DNA of 64,000 nt. Origin: Lingula anatina. Its lineage: Eukaryota > Brachiopoda > Lingulata > Lingulida > Lingulidae. This document shows, piece by piece, positions 1 through 11,392 of the stretch; the stretch's first letter is position 1, and the number at the start of each line of letters is the position of its first letter. Location of the stretch: positions 304,260-368,259 of the forward strand of contig NW_019773914.1 of assembly GCF_001039355.2 (NCBI RefSeq), given 5' to 3'. The notes below the pieces were generated by a model. It was not told the origin of the DNA and made no database searches. It saw nothing but the letters and a program-made list of their open reading frames with translations. Position numbers and translations under genes: made by a program.

Positions 1-1470
1 AAATTGACCTTTGACCTACTTTTTATCATGAAGTGAACTCTGCTAATTTCTTTCTCTTTTAACTTCAAACTTGACAGAGATAGGTCCATAGTTACTCTTG
101 AACTTGAATAGGAAGTTATATACTGGCAATTTACTGTGACCTTGAAATTGACCCTTGACCTATCTTACAAAGAACTTAAATTTGGTTGTACCATATATAT
201 TTTTTGCAATAGTTTAAAAATTCTAGTTGATTGCATTTTTACAGCTTGTCAAGCACAAAACTGGTGGCTGTGTCCCTTATTTTGTGTATGTGGGGGTCTA
301 TACGAATGCGCTTGCTCCAGCTGGTGGTACAATATTCGGAGGCGGTATCGCCTCTCTGATCCTCTAGTTATAATAAAAGAAAAACAACTGAAATTAGCTT
401 CCTTTTATATGGAAGCCTTTCTCTCTCAGGTATTAACTGAACCCCGCCTTCTATGGCTAATGGCTGCCAGTTTGTTTTGTTTTGTTTTGTTTTCAAAAAG
501 TATACACATAACATTCTCATCACATATATATTATGTGGATTAAAAAGAAGTGGAAAATACTCAGAAACAAACCTTATTTATCAATATTATATCTCCATGG
601 CAGAAGAAGCCCTATGTGTATGCTATAGTGTTCCTTTGATATGGCGGTCATCTTGGATTTTTCTCTAAATGCCTGAGAATAAATGTTAATTACTCACAAC
701 AAATATATTATTTCTGTAATAAGGCACTCAGAAACAAAATTATTAAGATAGTGGACAGTGCATCTTCCTGGTTGGCATAGTTGAAAAACCTTGTATATGT
801 TCTAGTATTCCTATGCCATATGGCGGCCATCTTGGATTTTTTAAAAAGTTCAAGGTGACATGTAACCAGCTAATAACGTCGTGAACTTGTTACTTGGATT
901 ATTAAGTAATAAGCCTATTTTGAATTATCACACGTTACTGCAAGGAAGGACACAACGCGTTCGATCAGGCTGCTCCACGCTTCCTCAGCTCCATACGTTT
1001 ACAAGGGGAAGTGTTCAGCCAAACTGTTTGAGTCTTGTAAAAAACTTGTTATGGGATCGTATACATGGGATTGTGAAGATTTTTTTTTTCTGTGACAAGC
1101 TTGAAAAGCTAAACGTGTTGTTCAGCAGCTCCACGCGTTTAGGAATTCCGCCCCTTTAGCAGCTCCATATGTTAAGCAGCCTCATGAGATTACCAGGGGA
1201 AGTGCTTAGCCAATGTGCTTAGCTTGTGATAGACTTGTTATAGAATCATATGCCGGTGAAGCTAAACACATAGCTAAACGTGTAACACTGCCAACGTGTC
1301 TAGCTTTTACTTCTTGTGAAACGCTTGAAAAGCTATACGTGCTTAGCTTTTACACATATTTCTAAATGCGTAATAGGTGCCTAACGTGTGTTGTATGTAT
1401 TTAAATGCTAAACACTGTTTTTACAGTGTATGTAATATGGCCTGATGCGTCAGATTAGCCCGCGTTAAGA
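1..1470. other. Intergenic, repeat-derived sequence without a gene
   Basis: No credible coding exon is visible. The stretch has two degenerate copies of a module ending in 'atggcggYcatcttggattt' (around 640-660 and 820-840). It also has TGACCTTTGACCT-like words near 15-35 and 136-165, and loosely repeated 'agcagctccacgcgtt' and 'cttagcttgtga' words between 950 and 1330. This looks like old dispersed repeat rather than single-copy sequence. The short open frames are not supported by composition or motifs. Confidence 0.5.
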
Positions 1471-1529
1471 AAGCATTTCAAGCCCATGGTGTTAGTACAT
1501 TGTTCCTCCTGGAACGAATAGTTGTTGTG

Positions 1530-1830
1530 GCGATACACTGTAACATTTTGAGGTGAACTCCAGGAATCATAAAGGAGCACTTCATCACAGTTCTCGACTT
1601 TTGACTGATTTGTCGCAGAAACAATGTTCTGAGGATTCCCCCGATATTAACCCTACTGAGCACCTGTGGCATGAATTTGAGTGTATAAAGTGCAAAGGAG
1701 TTTAAAAATGGGTCAATTTTTCTCCAACAGTATTGGCACGCCGCACATATGAAGGTATGTCGCACCGACTGCAGGAATAATTGCAGTACGCAGGAGACAC
1801 GAGCTATTAAACACCTGACCTTCAATGAGC
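1530..1830 (+). pseudogene. Tc1/mariner transposase C-terminal relic
   Basis: A + strand frame at about 1632-1700 reads EDSPDINPTEHLWHEFE. This matches the C-terminal part of Tc1-type DDE transposases, where the third catalytic acidic residue sits in the 'SPDLNPIEhlWd' motif. The frame then meets a stop, and a further similar stretch follows ('RLQE...TQETRA' around 1765-1805), where such transposases have 'RRLQAVI..RGGHT'. The rest of the transposase and the inverted repeats were not found, so this is a broken fragment of a mobile element. Family assignment rests on the one motif and general order. Confidence 0.55.
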
Positions 1831-2167
1831 ACTATCTAATGCTAATTGTGTGTGAATTTGGTGATATTTTGTGTGTCTTTTCAATGTTATGCCTATTTCT
1901 TAACTACTCTGGAAATCACAGTAAAACATCAGATTTGACAGGGCACATGTTATAAATATGAATAAACAACATTAAATATGGGTATCTTTACGGCTGTTTA
2001 TTATTTTCTGTATCGTTTATCATGTTAGTTATAATATCTGGTAAATAATTCACTATTCATAAAATTTACACTATTGATGCGATCATTTGTAAATAAAAGA
2101 ACATGAAACTGGGGATGGGGCAACCATATTGACCAATGATGTACGTTGTTGATGCGCATTCTGTGCA

Positions 2168-2193
2168 TCTATCTATCTATCTATCTATCTATA

Positions 2194-2248
<55 letters not shown>
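2168..2248. repeat. (TATC)n/(TA)n microsatellite
   Basis: About seven TATC units run into some 60 bp of TA dinucleotides. It ends about 30 bp before the splice acceptor of the first recognised IAP exon (AG at 2278-2279), so it lies in the intron or 5' flank immediately before that exon. Length polymorphism here could affect recognition of that acceptor; this is inference. Confidence 0.9.
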
Positions 2249-2250
<2 letters not shown>

Positions 2251-2293
2251 TCACACGTTCTTCCCGTGTTTTGCTTCAGGCGTCCACAGTGAC

Positions 2294-4823
2294 ATGCAGC
2301 ATGTTTCAGTCCGTGAAGATCCACCGAGTTTACTACAATCTGACGAAAATAACACCTTCAGTGTTCATGACAAAGCAGTAACTTTGGTACCTCAAAGAGA
2401 AGAATGCTCTTATTTTCTGATGAAGAATCCACTGGGTATTGCTGCAGATAAGTGTGCATCTCAAAGTGGTCTCTTGCATGATGTCGTGTTACGATTTTTT
2501 ACCAATCAGTCACAGGTTAAAAACTGCAATCTGATATGCAAACTCCGAATGACATGTAATTCACCAGCTCTCCAATTGCTCATCTGTGACCTGGTGAGGG
2601 AGTTCTTCTGCAAATTAACAAAAAATGTTTCTGGAGGTAAAAGCACCGTAAGAAAAATCGATGGCGCTATGTGCAACCCAGATAGCATTAGCATCAATGT
2701 GTTTGCAGTACCTTCCGATGACTACGTCGATCTACAGGCAGATAATCCACCTTTCCAAACGGGAGAAGAATATCATTCTGAAGCTGTTAGGTTATCGACC
2801 TTTCAAAGTATGCCTAGTTTGGTCTCTGTGCCTGCCACGCGCCTTGCTCGGGCTGGGTTTTACTATTCTGCAGAAGGAGATGAAGTCGTTTGCTTTAGCT
2901 GTGGCTGGCGGCTGAGGAGGAGGGCTTGTGGTCATGACCCTGCCGTGGAACATCGTAATTTCTTCCCCGAGTGTCCACTTATGAATGGGACTGACACAGA
3001 GAATGTTCCCCTTTTCCCCAGAGATGACCCTGTTTTTAATTTCAACATATGTGACAATGTTGATCCTTTCCCAAACTTAGCTAACCCCACGTCTACACCA
3101 CGTGACCACGGTGGCAATGTGTCCTCACTACCGTCAAGTCAACAGGCACTATCCAGGTCACTGGGCATCAGTGTGCGATACGTGCCTCCATCTTCCCGCC
3201 CTATAGGTGTCACAACTGCAGAAACTCTGGGAATATTAACAGAAAGACCCAGACACGGGATACACGCCATTGAAGACGTCAGAGTTCGGACCTTTGCCAA
3301 CTGGCTGCCATCTCGTATTCAGCGTCCTGAAGAACTCGCCAGGGCCGGGTTCTTTTACGTCGGTAACTCCACTTTTTTGACTGGATATGTTCATTAGATT
3401 AGTTAATACAATTATACAGGAAACTGAACCACCTATCAATGTAATACATGTGCCATAAGCTATAACGTTAATATTTAAAGCACACCAGAAATCTATACAT
3501 TATAAAGCAAAGTCACACTGTAAAGAAAGTGAAATGATGAACGTTTTCTAATATTGATTAGAGGAGTAACAGGGTCCATTCACTATACGGTTACAACGTT
3601 CCTATTTATGTATTTTTTTATTTATTTATTCGTAACTAACAGGCTTTGGTGACAACGTGAAATGCTTCTTCTGTAATGGAGGGCTGAGGAATTGGGCACC
3701 TCAAGACGACCTCTGGGCTGAGCATGCGCGTTGGTTCCCACGTTGTGGCTTTGTTCGACTGTGCAAGGGGGATGAGTTTATCCGAATGATCAGGAAACAG
3801 AACTCGCCAAACAACCCGGTAAGCATATATTTAATCACACCATTTAATGTGATGAAGATTTAAATAGCAGTGAAGGCTAGGTGGCGTTTAAGTTATTGCT
3901 GTAACGTGTAGCTGTAAGTGATATTCGATCCCCATTTTAATAAAACGCAAATAGTTAATCAAGATACATTTAATAATCCGCATTAAAACAAGCTGTACTT
4001 AAAGAACGAAAAAAATATATTGCTATTTGAGTGTTTATCTGTTTATCTGCACACCATGTCTACTAGTGTCATAAATATTGGTTATGCTTTTCATATTGAT
4101 TTGATATTGATTTGTTCAATTTAGCCTCCCCGTGCCCAAGCACAGGCACAAGCACAAAGACCACAAGGTAAGTGATCCATGGGTTCCTGACAAACAAACA
4201 TAACTATCCTTTTCCTCGGTCCATATGCCTTGCTAGCTAGATTTCTTAAGTTTTGATGCAGCACTCAACTTCTTAGATAGACAGAAACAACGCCAATAAG
4301 CCATCTGGTTTCCCCAATGCATATATTCCAATCATATTTTATTGTTATTCTGTGTTCTTGACAGAATTAGCAAAGTTGACAAATGCATTTCAGGTATATC
4401 TAATTAGTCTTACTTGAATTCAATATATAAACAATCCATTTACATCAAAAAGCAAATTGCTTTCAGAGATGAATGTCAACGTCTGTGGTTCATCAAGGTA
4501 ACCGCTTAGGGACATGAATATTAATTACGAATGTTGTTTTCACAACATTACTATAAGTTAATTTTCATCTCCATAAAGGTTCAGTAAACAATGAAGTTTA
4601 TAACAACGGTTTTGCAAAAAAGTTGCACTAATTTCCTCCAGATACCAAGAACAGTCGACTGAAAGAAGAGCTCACCTGTAAGATCTGTATGGTTGAAGAA
4701 GTTGGCGTGGTATTTCTGCCGTGTGGCCATCTTGTCGCCTGTGTCCAGTGTGCACCTGCCTTGAGGAATTGCCCCATTTGTAGAGTAGTCATTAAGGGCG
4801 TTGTTAGGTCGATATTAAGTTAG
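2294..4823 (+). CDS. Inhibitor of apoptosis protein, two BIR domains and a RING finger
   Basis: Four coding exons are supported: 2294-3362, 3643-3818, 4125-4167 and 4642-4823 (TAG). They join in frame to 489 residues. BIR1 (about 161-230) has C200, C203, H220 and C227 in CX2CX16HX6C spacing. BIR2 starts near 326, is split by intron 1, and has C364, C367, H384 and C391. A short Gln/Ala-rich linker (exon 3) leads to a C3HC4 RING (C442, C445, C457, H459, C463, C466, C473, C476). The RING-type IAP family binds caspases or signalling partners through BIRs and acts as E3 ubiquitin ligase through the RING. The start is the first ATG after an acceptor-like site at 2279; an upstream coding exon remains possible. 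The first 160 residues match nothing I recognise. BIR1 lacks the usual Trp after the second Cys. Bivalve genomes carry many such genes. Confidence 0.9.
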
Positions 4824-4939
4824 ACTGTTGGGTAGCGTCCCTAGCACGGTAAGGTGGATAAGAAGCAAAATACAATTGGAATTGTCACTTTAACCATGGA
4901 CTTACGTGTGTATATACTGACTATTTGAAATCTTTTGAC

Positions 4940-5545
4940 TCAATTAATCTGGACAATATGTTGTTACACACGATACCTTTGCAACATCTTGTACAGTTCA
5001 CCCCACCGAAAACCGTTTATTTCAAGCAGTTAATGAATGATAAACCTATACGCTGGAATTTAAATGTTTTAATGCTCAGTGAATCGATATCAGGGTACAC
5101 TTTGAATATGAAAGTTTATACAGATAAGGTAACTTCTGAAAATGGAGTTACCCACGACGTTATTATGAAAGTGGCTTAACCTTTTTTGAAAAGGGACATA
5201 CAGCGATTGATGCGGGGGTGGTATTATCTCTTAGGATGTTTTGTTTTTCGTTTGATATTTCATGGGTGAATTCATATATTTTATACAAAAAGTTAACTGT
5301 ACAAAAAATCAAAATGAAAGACTCCACACTTCTCTGAATGAAAGAGATTGAAAGGGAGTGCAGCCCCCGAGAAAAAAAAATGCTCTCGTTAACTTGCCAT
5401 ATTGTGTTCGTCTAAAACGGGTCTTAGAACACGCACCAGCAATTTTCACTGACAGAAAAAGATCTGCCTGTGTTGTACACTTACAGTGTGTTGACACGGC
5501 CTACACTTGCAGTGTATGTGAAGTCAGAATGTACCTGCTGCGTGT
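4940..5545 (+). pseudogene. piggyBac-like transposase relic
   Basis: The frame at 4925-5179 contains IRWNLNVLMLSESISGYTL followed by N-x-K-V-Y-T and ends HDVIMKV. This matches the order 'KWGiKvwvLadSktGYvwnf.vYtGk...gl.hdVVmkL' of piggyBac (DDE_Tnp_1_7) transposases. It then stops. About 200 bp on, another frame (about 5440-5545) reads RKRSACVVH...DTAYTCSVCEV, resembling the Cys-rich C-terminal zinc finger of the same family. The two parts are in different frames and most of the catalytic core is missing, so the gene is dead. It begins about 120 bp after the IAP stop codon. Confidence 0.6.
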
Positions 5546-5647
5546 TGTCATAGGTGTCATTACATGTACGGTTTTATTCTCAATGATCTGGAGAGGACCG
5601 ATGTGCCAAAACAAAGAAAAGGGTAAAAAAATAATGTTAGAATATTA

Positions 5648-5936
5648 GGGACCGTTCAGATCGAGAAGAGCCGAGGGCTAGCAAGGCCGCCATCTAAATA
5701 TGGCGGACCTAAATGAAAAAAAAAATCTACTTAATCCTGTAAAGGGTTCTCCGCCTCTCACACGCCTCCCCACGCGTTGTCCCTGCATCAAATCTCGACT
5801 CGAGGGACGACGCGTGTGGAGGTCTTTTAGAGGCGGAGAGACCATTACAGGATTGAGCGGTTTTCTTTTATGTAGGTCCACCATATTTAGTTCGCGGCCA
5901 TGCTAGCACTCGGCTCTTCTTGATCTGAATGGTCCC
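5648..5936. mobile_element. Fold-back MITE, PIF/Harbinger type, complete
   Basis: The ends are inverted repeats: GGGACCGTTCAGATCGAGAA on the left and, reverse-complemented on the right, GGGACCATTCAGATCAAGAA, continuing into a shared AGAGCCGAG. Similarity goes on inward for most of each arm (about 130 bp), so the element can fold into one long hairpin around a short centre. It is flanked by TTA at 5645-5647 and 5937-5939, the 3-bp target duplication typical of PIF/Harbinger. It has no coding capacity. Confidence 0.8.
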
Positions 5937-6591
5937 TTAAAAACAATTGGTGCTTTTTTATAATTGGTGATAACTATTTTACTGCATACCTATATGTGAT
6001 ACATATTTAAATTACATTATTTATTTCTGCCAGTGCACATGTTGAATTTTTTCATGTGCTTTTATGTCCATATTGTGATATATTTGCTCAGGAAATTGAA
6101 TTTTACATTTTTAATGTTTTATTTATGATTTTTATAGAGTTACTTGTGATATACATAAGGCCACACTTTTAATATTTATGGATGACATTCTCTGTGGACT
6201 CCGAAATCGGTGCGAGAGTGCGAAAAAAAAGTCCAAAAATACTGCTTAAGTAAAAGAATGCTGTCAGTACACAGCTGGACACACAATTTTACCACAGAAA
6301 CACGTATCAAACTAACAATATGTGTTTAGACATGCTCTCAAAAGATTAAAGCATTGTGAATACTTCGTAGAAAGATAAAAAAATCATAAATAGATATGCT
6401 GCACATTACCAAATCTATTTAAGGTTATTTTATGCATTTCGTTGGTATAACAATCAATTTAACAAATATCAAACAAACAGAGTGTCTTTATTTGTACTCT
6501 CAGAATATTAAAGCATTAGAACATTATGAATAAGCATTATGAAGAAATGTTTTTAAATAATGCAAAGATATGCTTAATACTACCAAGTCGT

Positions 6592-6890
6592 TTAAAGGCC
6601 ATTTTGGTCGATGCCATTTTGTCTACTTTGACTCACACGAAACAGCCAAACTGTAGGGTGGCCTGTCCGACCTTCAGCCCACCAAATACGTCGACGCCCT
6701 TGTGGGCCCTTTTTTGCTATAAAAAAACTGGTACGTGCTGCTTTGGACAGAATGTCACTGAAATTTTCCAGGCGATAATCACTGGCCGCCGCTAGCAATT
6801 CGTATAATTGCATAAATGTGATATCTCCATGCTCAATATCAATGGCATACCAATTCAAAACGAAGGCCCCCGTTCTCTTTATGACTTCAA
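6592..6890 (-). CDS. Possible exon of an unrecognised gene
   Basis: On the minus strand an open frame starts at about 6910, in a stretch including ...YTTIEVIKRTGAFVLNWYAI, and runs past LENFSDILSKAARTSFF to GHPTVWLFR. It then meets a good donor-like GTGAGT at about 6640. The composition is protein-like and an acceptor-like AG (ctag) lies just upstream. About 70-150 bp further upstream an ATG opens MDDILHAHRFSSVFRQK. I recognise no domain. It lies between two Harbinger-type MITEs and may belong to a mobile element. The word ATGGATGACAT also occurs inverted near 6180, a weak hint of terminal repeats. Confidence 0.3.
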
Positions 6891-7309
6891 TTGTCGTGTA
6901 ATTTAAAAGTTATCCTAGACGTGACCATATTTCCACGTGGCGATATTACGCATGTGCAGGAAAGCTCATTTTCCGGCAAATTCAATAACTATGTTTGCGA
7001 CCATCGACATCGTCGGGAGTGATTTTTTGGCGGAAAACGGACGAAAATCGGTGCGCGTGCAGGATGTCATCCATGAAAACAGGTATGGCCTAATAATCTG
7101 TAATGCTTGCTCAGGGAGGTATTGTACTGTATATCATATTAGTATTGAATGTGTAGCTTAAGGATTGTGATTCGTTGCATTTAGTTATGTTATTGTTTCA
7201 GTTAGTGTCACAATAAGTTAAACTGTGCAAAACATGTGCTTGTGATATTGTTTTTATGAAAATATTTTACCCTTAAGATACATAAATTGATATTATTAGC
7301 AATTGCTTG

Positions 7310-7634
7310 ATCAACATGTCTTTCCCTGCTTGTGTGCAAAAATTATATGTTTACTAGTGTCTTGCATCAACATGTGTTTTCCTGCTTGCGTACAAATACC
7401 ACATGTTTACTAGTGTGCTGCATCAACAGGTCTTTTCCTGCTTGAGTGCAAATGTCATATGTTTACTAGTGTGCTGCATCAACATGTGTTTTCCTGCTTG
7501 AGTGCAAATGTCATATGTTTACTAGTGTGCTGCATCAACATGTGTTTTCCTGCTTGTGTGCAAATGTCATATGTTTACTAGTGTGCTGCATCAATATGCC
7601 TTTTCACCCTTGTGTGCAAATGTCACATGTTTTA
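7310..7634. repeat. 56-bp minisatellite, six units
   Basis: The word 'tcaacatg' (or close variants) recurs at about 7311, 7367, 7423, 7479, 7535 and 7591, a strict 56-bp period. Each unit contains 'ttttcctgcttg' and 'tgtttactagtgtgct'. The central units differ by only one to three bases, while the outer ones are more diverged, as expected for unequal exchange or slippage acting mainly in the middle of the array. Confidence 0.9.
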
Positions 7635-7923
7635 TGGTGAACTTTTTATTCACGAATGTGTAATGTTTGGTCAGGACAATATTTATATTTTTGTAAATGA
7701 TATTTACAATACGTGTTTTGACTGAAAAAAGAAATAATTGAGTTCCTGATTCTTGATGGTTGATTGAATTGAAAAGGGAACTTGTTTTATAATGTCATGT
7801 TTTGTGTAAAGAAGCTGAAATATGTTTCATTTATTGCTGTATAATTTATGTACCTGTAACTTTTTGTTTATACCAAAACGCTGTATTTTGATCTTTGTTC
7901 AGTCAGCGGTGCATGCAGTCTTA

Positions 7924-8122
7924 GCCCTCACACGCCTCCCCACCCGTCGTTCCTGCAGAGCCACAGTAAATTAATCTAGGCTCCATTCGACCAGACGCGT
8001 GGGGAGGCGTGTGGGAGGCGGAGAGACCTTTACAGGATTAAGCGGTCTTCCTTTCATGTAGGGTCCGCCATATTTGAGCCTTGGGCCAGTTGTTACTCAG
8101 CTCTTCTATTCCGAATGATCCC
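7924..8122. mobile_element. Second, left-truncated copy of the Harbinger-type MITE
   Basis: From 'cctcacacgcctcccca' onward through 'ggcggagagacctttacagg' to the right end 'ccgaatgatccc', this matches the right half and centre of the element at 5648-5936. The outer left inverted repeat is missing. TTA occurs at both borders (7921-7923 and 8123-8125); the left one may be chance. Confidence 0.65.
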
Positions 8123-8125
8123 TTA

Positions 8126-9780
8126 GAAAACGGTTAACAAAGTAATGATGTTTAATTGATAATTGGGATTTTTTCATTGTACATAAAGTATGAGTAATAT
8201 GATAAAGTTGTTTGATAGTAATCAAGGCGACTCCTTGTTAAATGACAGTGTCCATTGAATATGTGGCATTGAACAAGTATTGTGTATTAGTTTACGAGCT
8301 AATGTTGATGCTAAATGACTGGTAAAATATAAGTTTATTGATTGCGATGTTGACAAAAAAGCTTTAAGATTCATATTCAAATGTTTATAATTACGTTGGA
8401 AGCATCCAGAGTGTTAAATCTGAAATAGATAGCATTAGTTGAGAAAGGATGTTCTTGTTTCCAGCGAACATCGCACATCCTTAGGTTTAGTACGCAACAT
8501 AAATAAGTTAAATCAATTTTTTTTTCATATGCTTTTTTAGACATTTTTATGTTATTAATTTTAGTGGTAGGGTAAACGTTTTTCTTTTATTACATAGGTA
8601 AGTGTACTTTAGTTTGGATCATTTTAGATGAACGCATTAATATGAAAGCCTCCAGGAACTATGCATATGTTGCAATGGGCTTCAGCAGTAATGATTCACT
8701 TGCTGTCTGCTAAAATTGAGCGGTAAAGCTGAAACCTGTCAAATGTCAAGGTACGTTTGTTTTGTTAATGTATGAAATTGTTAATGTATAAAATTAAGAA
8801 TGTATGTATGGTGTTGACGCTCGATGAAAGGCGGCATCCTGTAAAAAAAAGAAAAAGAATGTGGCATCCTGTAAAAAAAAAAAAATAAATAAAAAATAAA
8901 AAAAAAAACTAGTCCTAGCAAATACCACATTCCTTGTACATATAAAGTAAAATCGCTCACAGTGATTGGACAGTGTTAGATATTTTGCATTCATTAGTGC
9001 AACCCAGTCGTGTCTGTGTACATAGTTCAGTATTTACATTCAAAGAAACTTAAAGAGGCACTTAAGGTAAGCTTTGAAACACGTGTTCTAGAACTTATAT
9101 GTATTGGTAGGGCACAACAAGCACAATCACCTCCGTAGCATTAGTTTTTACATGTTAAGTATTAAAATACGTACAAAGTTTTATTAAGGTTATGCTTTAT
9201 CACTGGCAAGGGACTTTGGTTGTAGTCAAACGTCAAGTTTAAGGGGTTTTAGCTGACAAACATAAGATAAAACAATACAACCTATGTTATTACTAATGTA
9301 TAAAGTTACTTTACAGTGATGATAAGGTTGAAAATTCTGTTTTGCATTAGAGTAAGAAGTGTACAGAAATTAGTGTATGCAATTAAGTAGTTACTGTTTC
9401 ACTTAAGCTTTATTGTTTATTTTCAACTACTTGTAGCAATAAGTCATAGTAAATAAAGAAGTTTAAAGCTGTTACACAGGGTCATAGAATATAAATAAAG
9501 ATGGGGATCTCAACTTAAAATGATTGAATTTGAATGCTTGCCAACACTTAATTACTTCTAAGAAGTTCTTTCATAATGATCAGTATAAATCGCACAGTGA
9601 TTCAAACAATATAGCTCACCGATAAGCTACTTTTCCTTTACATTTCCAAAAATGATTGGCCCCCACCTGCCAAAATTAAGTCAGCTTTGTGTAAGCTGTC
9701 TGCCTAACGGTTAATTTCGCGTTCTGAATTTTTTTCACTTCTTTATCAAATCCGAATGCAACCACAAATCACAACTACCG
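8126..9780. other. Intergenic, no gene seen
   Basis: AT-rich sequence with short A/T tracts (for example 8860-8910) and no exon-like open frame, splice-site pair or repeat structure that I can support. Confidence 0.5.
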
Positions 9781-9789
9781 CAATCATGT

Positions 9790-9795
9790 TTTATT
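9790..9795 (-). other. Candidate polyadenylation signal of the GT15 gene
   Basis: AATAAA on the minus strand about 207 bp after the stop codon of the mannosyltransferase-like gene. The hexamer is common in AT-rich DNA, so this is only a candidate. Confidence 0.35.
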
Positions 9796-10001
9796 TACAC
9801 AACTACACCACGGATACCACAATCACCATACGTATACACCTGTCAGCAACGCAGACATGAAATAATATGTACAGTTTACTTTCACCACACAAATATACTC
9901 AAAACTTGAGTCCGTGGCTTACTTCAGCTGTCCTTCATAAAATATGTTCCTCAAAAAATAATGCTGTTTCCAATAGTCTACAAAGTTTGGGTATAATAGT
10001 A

Positions 10002-10749
10002 CTAGAGTACGGTGGGTATGAGATATTTTTCAAGCGAACTGATATATATCTGGTTTTCATCCGAAGCCCCTGTTTTTTGTTGGTACTTTATATCGCTAAG
10101 CAGCACAATTTTATCTATGCTCTCAAATATGGCAAGCGCCGTGGTTTTCACTGCTCCGTCTCCCCAATGTTTGTAGTAAATACCACCAGTTTTATCTATG
10201 TAAGTAATATATGCCTTAACCATCGGGTTTCTCCAAAAACTGAAGCGAGAAATTTCAAAGTTAGGATACAGGCTAAGCGTCTCCGGTAGACGATCGAGAA
10301 AAGTTGCCCGCAAACCGCTTTGTTGAATATACCTGGTGCTGTTTGCACGCAATCCTTCGATGCAGTCGTTCGTCTTGGCAACAGCCAATCGGACGTACCC
10401 GTGCGTGAATTCATGTTCCTCCATGTGCTGAAATACGTCATAGGTGACGTCAGAGAGGAGGATGGCGTCGTCCCCCAGCCGCCAATACCAGTCAATTCCT
10501 TGAAGGATGGGCTGGTCGGGGAGGAGGACGCCAAAGAAACGACAAAGATGGCGGCTGTCTAGACCAGCGAACCCACACGTGTGGAGCCACTCTTCTGGTG
10601 GTCTATCCACCCAATCCGGTATAGAGAAATCTAGTATTTGGAAATAAATATCCGATATGGTCCAGGTACGGATGATCTTCTTGTGGCTCTCCACTAAATC
10701 AGTCTCGTGGAACAGAATAACTGGATAGCGATAATGGCTGTTGAAAAAC
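10002..10749 (-). CDS. GT15 (KRE2/MNT1-type) alpha-mannosyltransferase, terminal exon
   Basis: This exon opens at an acceptor (AG at 10751-10750) and runs 248 codons to TAA at 10002-10004. The order of motifs is that of glycosyltransferase family 15: FFNSHYRYPVILFHETDL, then DWYWRLGDDAILL..D..YDVFQHM, then YPNFEISRFSFWRNP, and GGIYYKHWGDGAVKT. Family members transfer mannose from GDP-mannose, in fungi as Golgi type II membrane enzymes for O- and N-glycans. The N-terminal third, with any membrane anchor, must lie in exons upstream; I did not find them between 10757 and 13500, and the gap at 11047-11213 may hold one. The usual 'WRvEP' acidic residue reads RLGDD here, so activity is uncertain. 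The codon at 10694 sometimes taken as a start is GTG (Val) inside the exon. Confidence 0.85.
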
Positions 10750-10802
10750 CTGGGGGTGGAGAAAAGTGTACGTAATTATCATTTAAAAACAATTAAATCG
10801 TT

Positions 10803-10810
10803 ATAATAAA

Positions 10811-10859
<49 letters not shown>

Positions 10860-10860
10860 T
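10803..10860. repeat. (AAT)n microsatellite
   Basis: About 19 AAT units in the presumed intron upstream of the GT15 terminal exon. Confidence 0.9.
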
Positions 10861-11046
10861 AAGGAGAAGAAGAATATGAACAGGACTTATTCAGGCATCA
10901 TGAACGACAATTGTCGTTTACTAGCACGAGCTTCAGATTTGGGAACACAAATGAACAATCTAACGACTCGAGCCACGAATTAAGCAACCCAACGTAAAGC
11001 TACTTTACACAAGCCCAGCGTTTTATCACACAAACAATTTTGTCAG

Positions 11047-11213
11047 NNNNNNNNNNNNNNNNNNNNNNNNNNNNNNNNNNNNNNNNNNNNNNNNNNNNNN
11101 NNNNNNNNNNNNNNNNNNNNNNNNNNNNNNNNNNNNNNNNNNNNNNNNNNNNNNNNNNNNNNNNNNNNNNNNNNNNNNNNNNNNNNNNNNNNNNNNNNNN
11201 NNNNNNNNNNNNN
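11047..11213. other. Assembly gap (N run)
   Basis: 167 consecutive N. It lies upstream of the terminal exon of the minus-strand GT15 gene and could hide one of its missing exons. Open frames that cross it are meaningless. Confidence 1.
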
Positions 11214-11392
11214 TTTTTTATTTATCAAGCCCGTAGCCAGCAATTTTAAAGGGGGAGTGTCTTTTTCTGAAAAAGTGGACCTTTTACCAAAAAATCCCCA
11301 TGTACTTATGTCAAATTTTACCCAGAGTGGGCCTTTTTTTCAGCAAAAGGGGTTTTTTTCGAACCTCCCGAACTCCCCCTGGCTGCGGTCCT

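Noticed and set aside
2136-2381. Open frame across the TATC/TA microsatellite as extra IAP N terminus
   Set aside because: The translated repeat is a Ser/Ile/Tyr run; a splice acceptor right after the repeat better explains the exon start.
8794-8994. Phe-rich minus-strand open frame
   Set aside because: It is a translation of A-rich tracts and has no protein-like composition.
10002-10694. A start of the GT15 protein at the codon at 10694
   Set aside because: That codon is GTG on the minus strand and the conserved family sequence continues upstream in frame to a splice acceptor at 10750, so the exon is internal at its 5' side.
11040-11249. Open frames across the N run
   Set aside because: They exist only because the gap has no stop codons.
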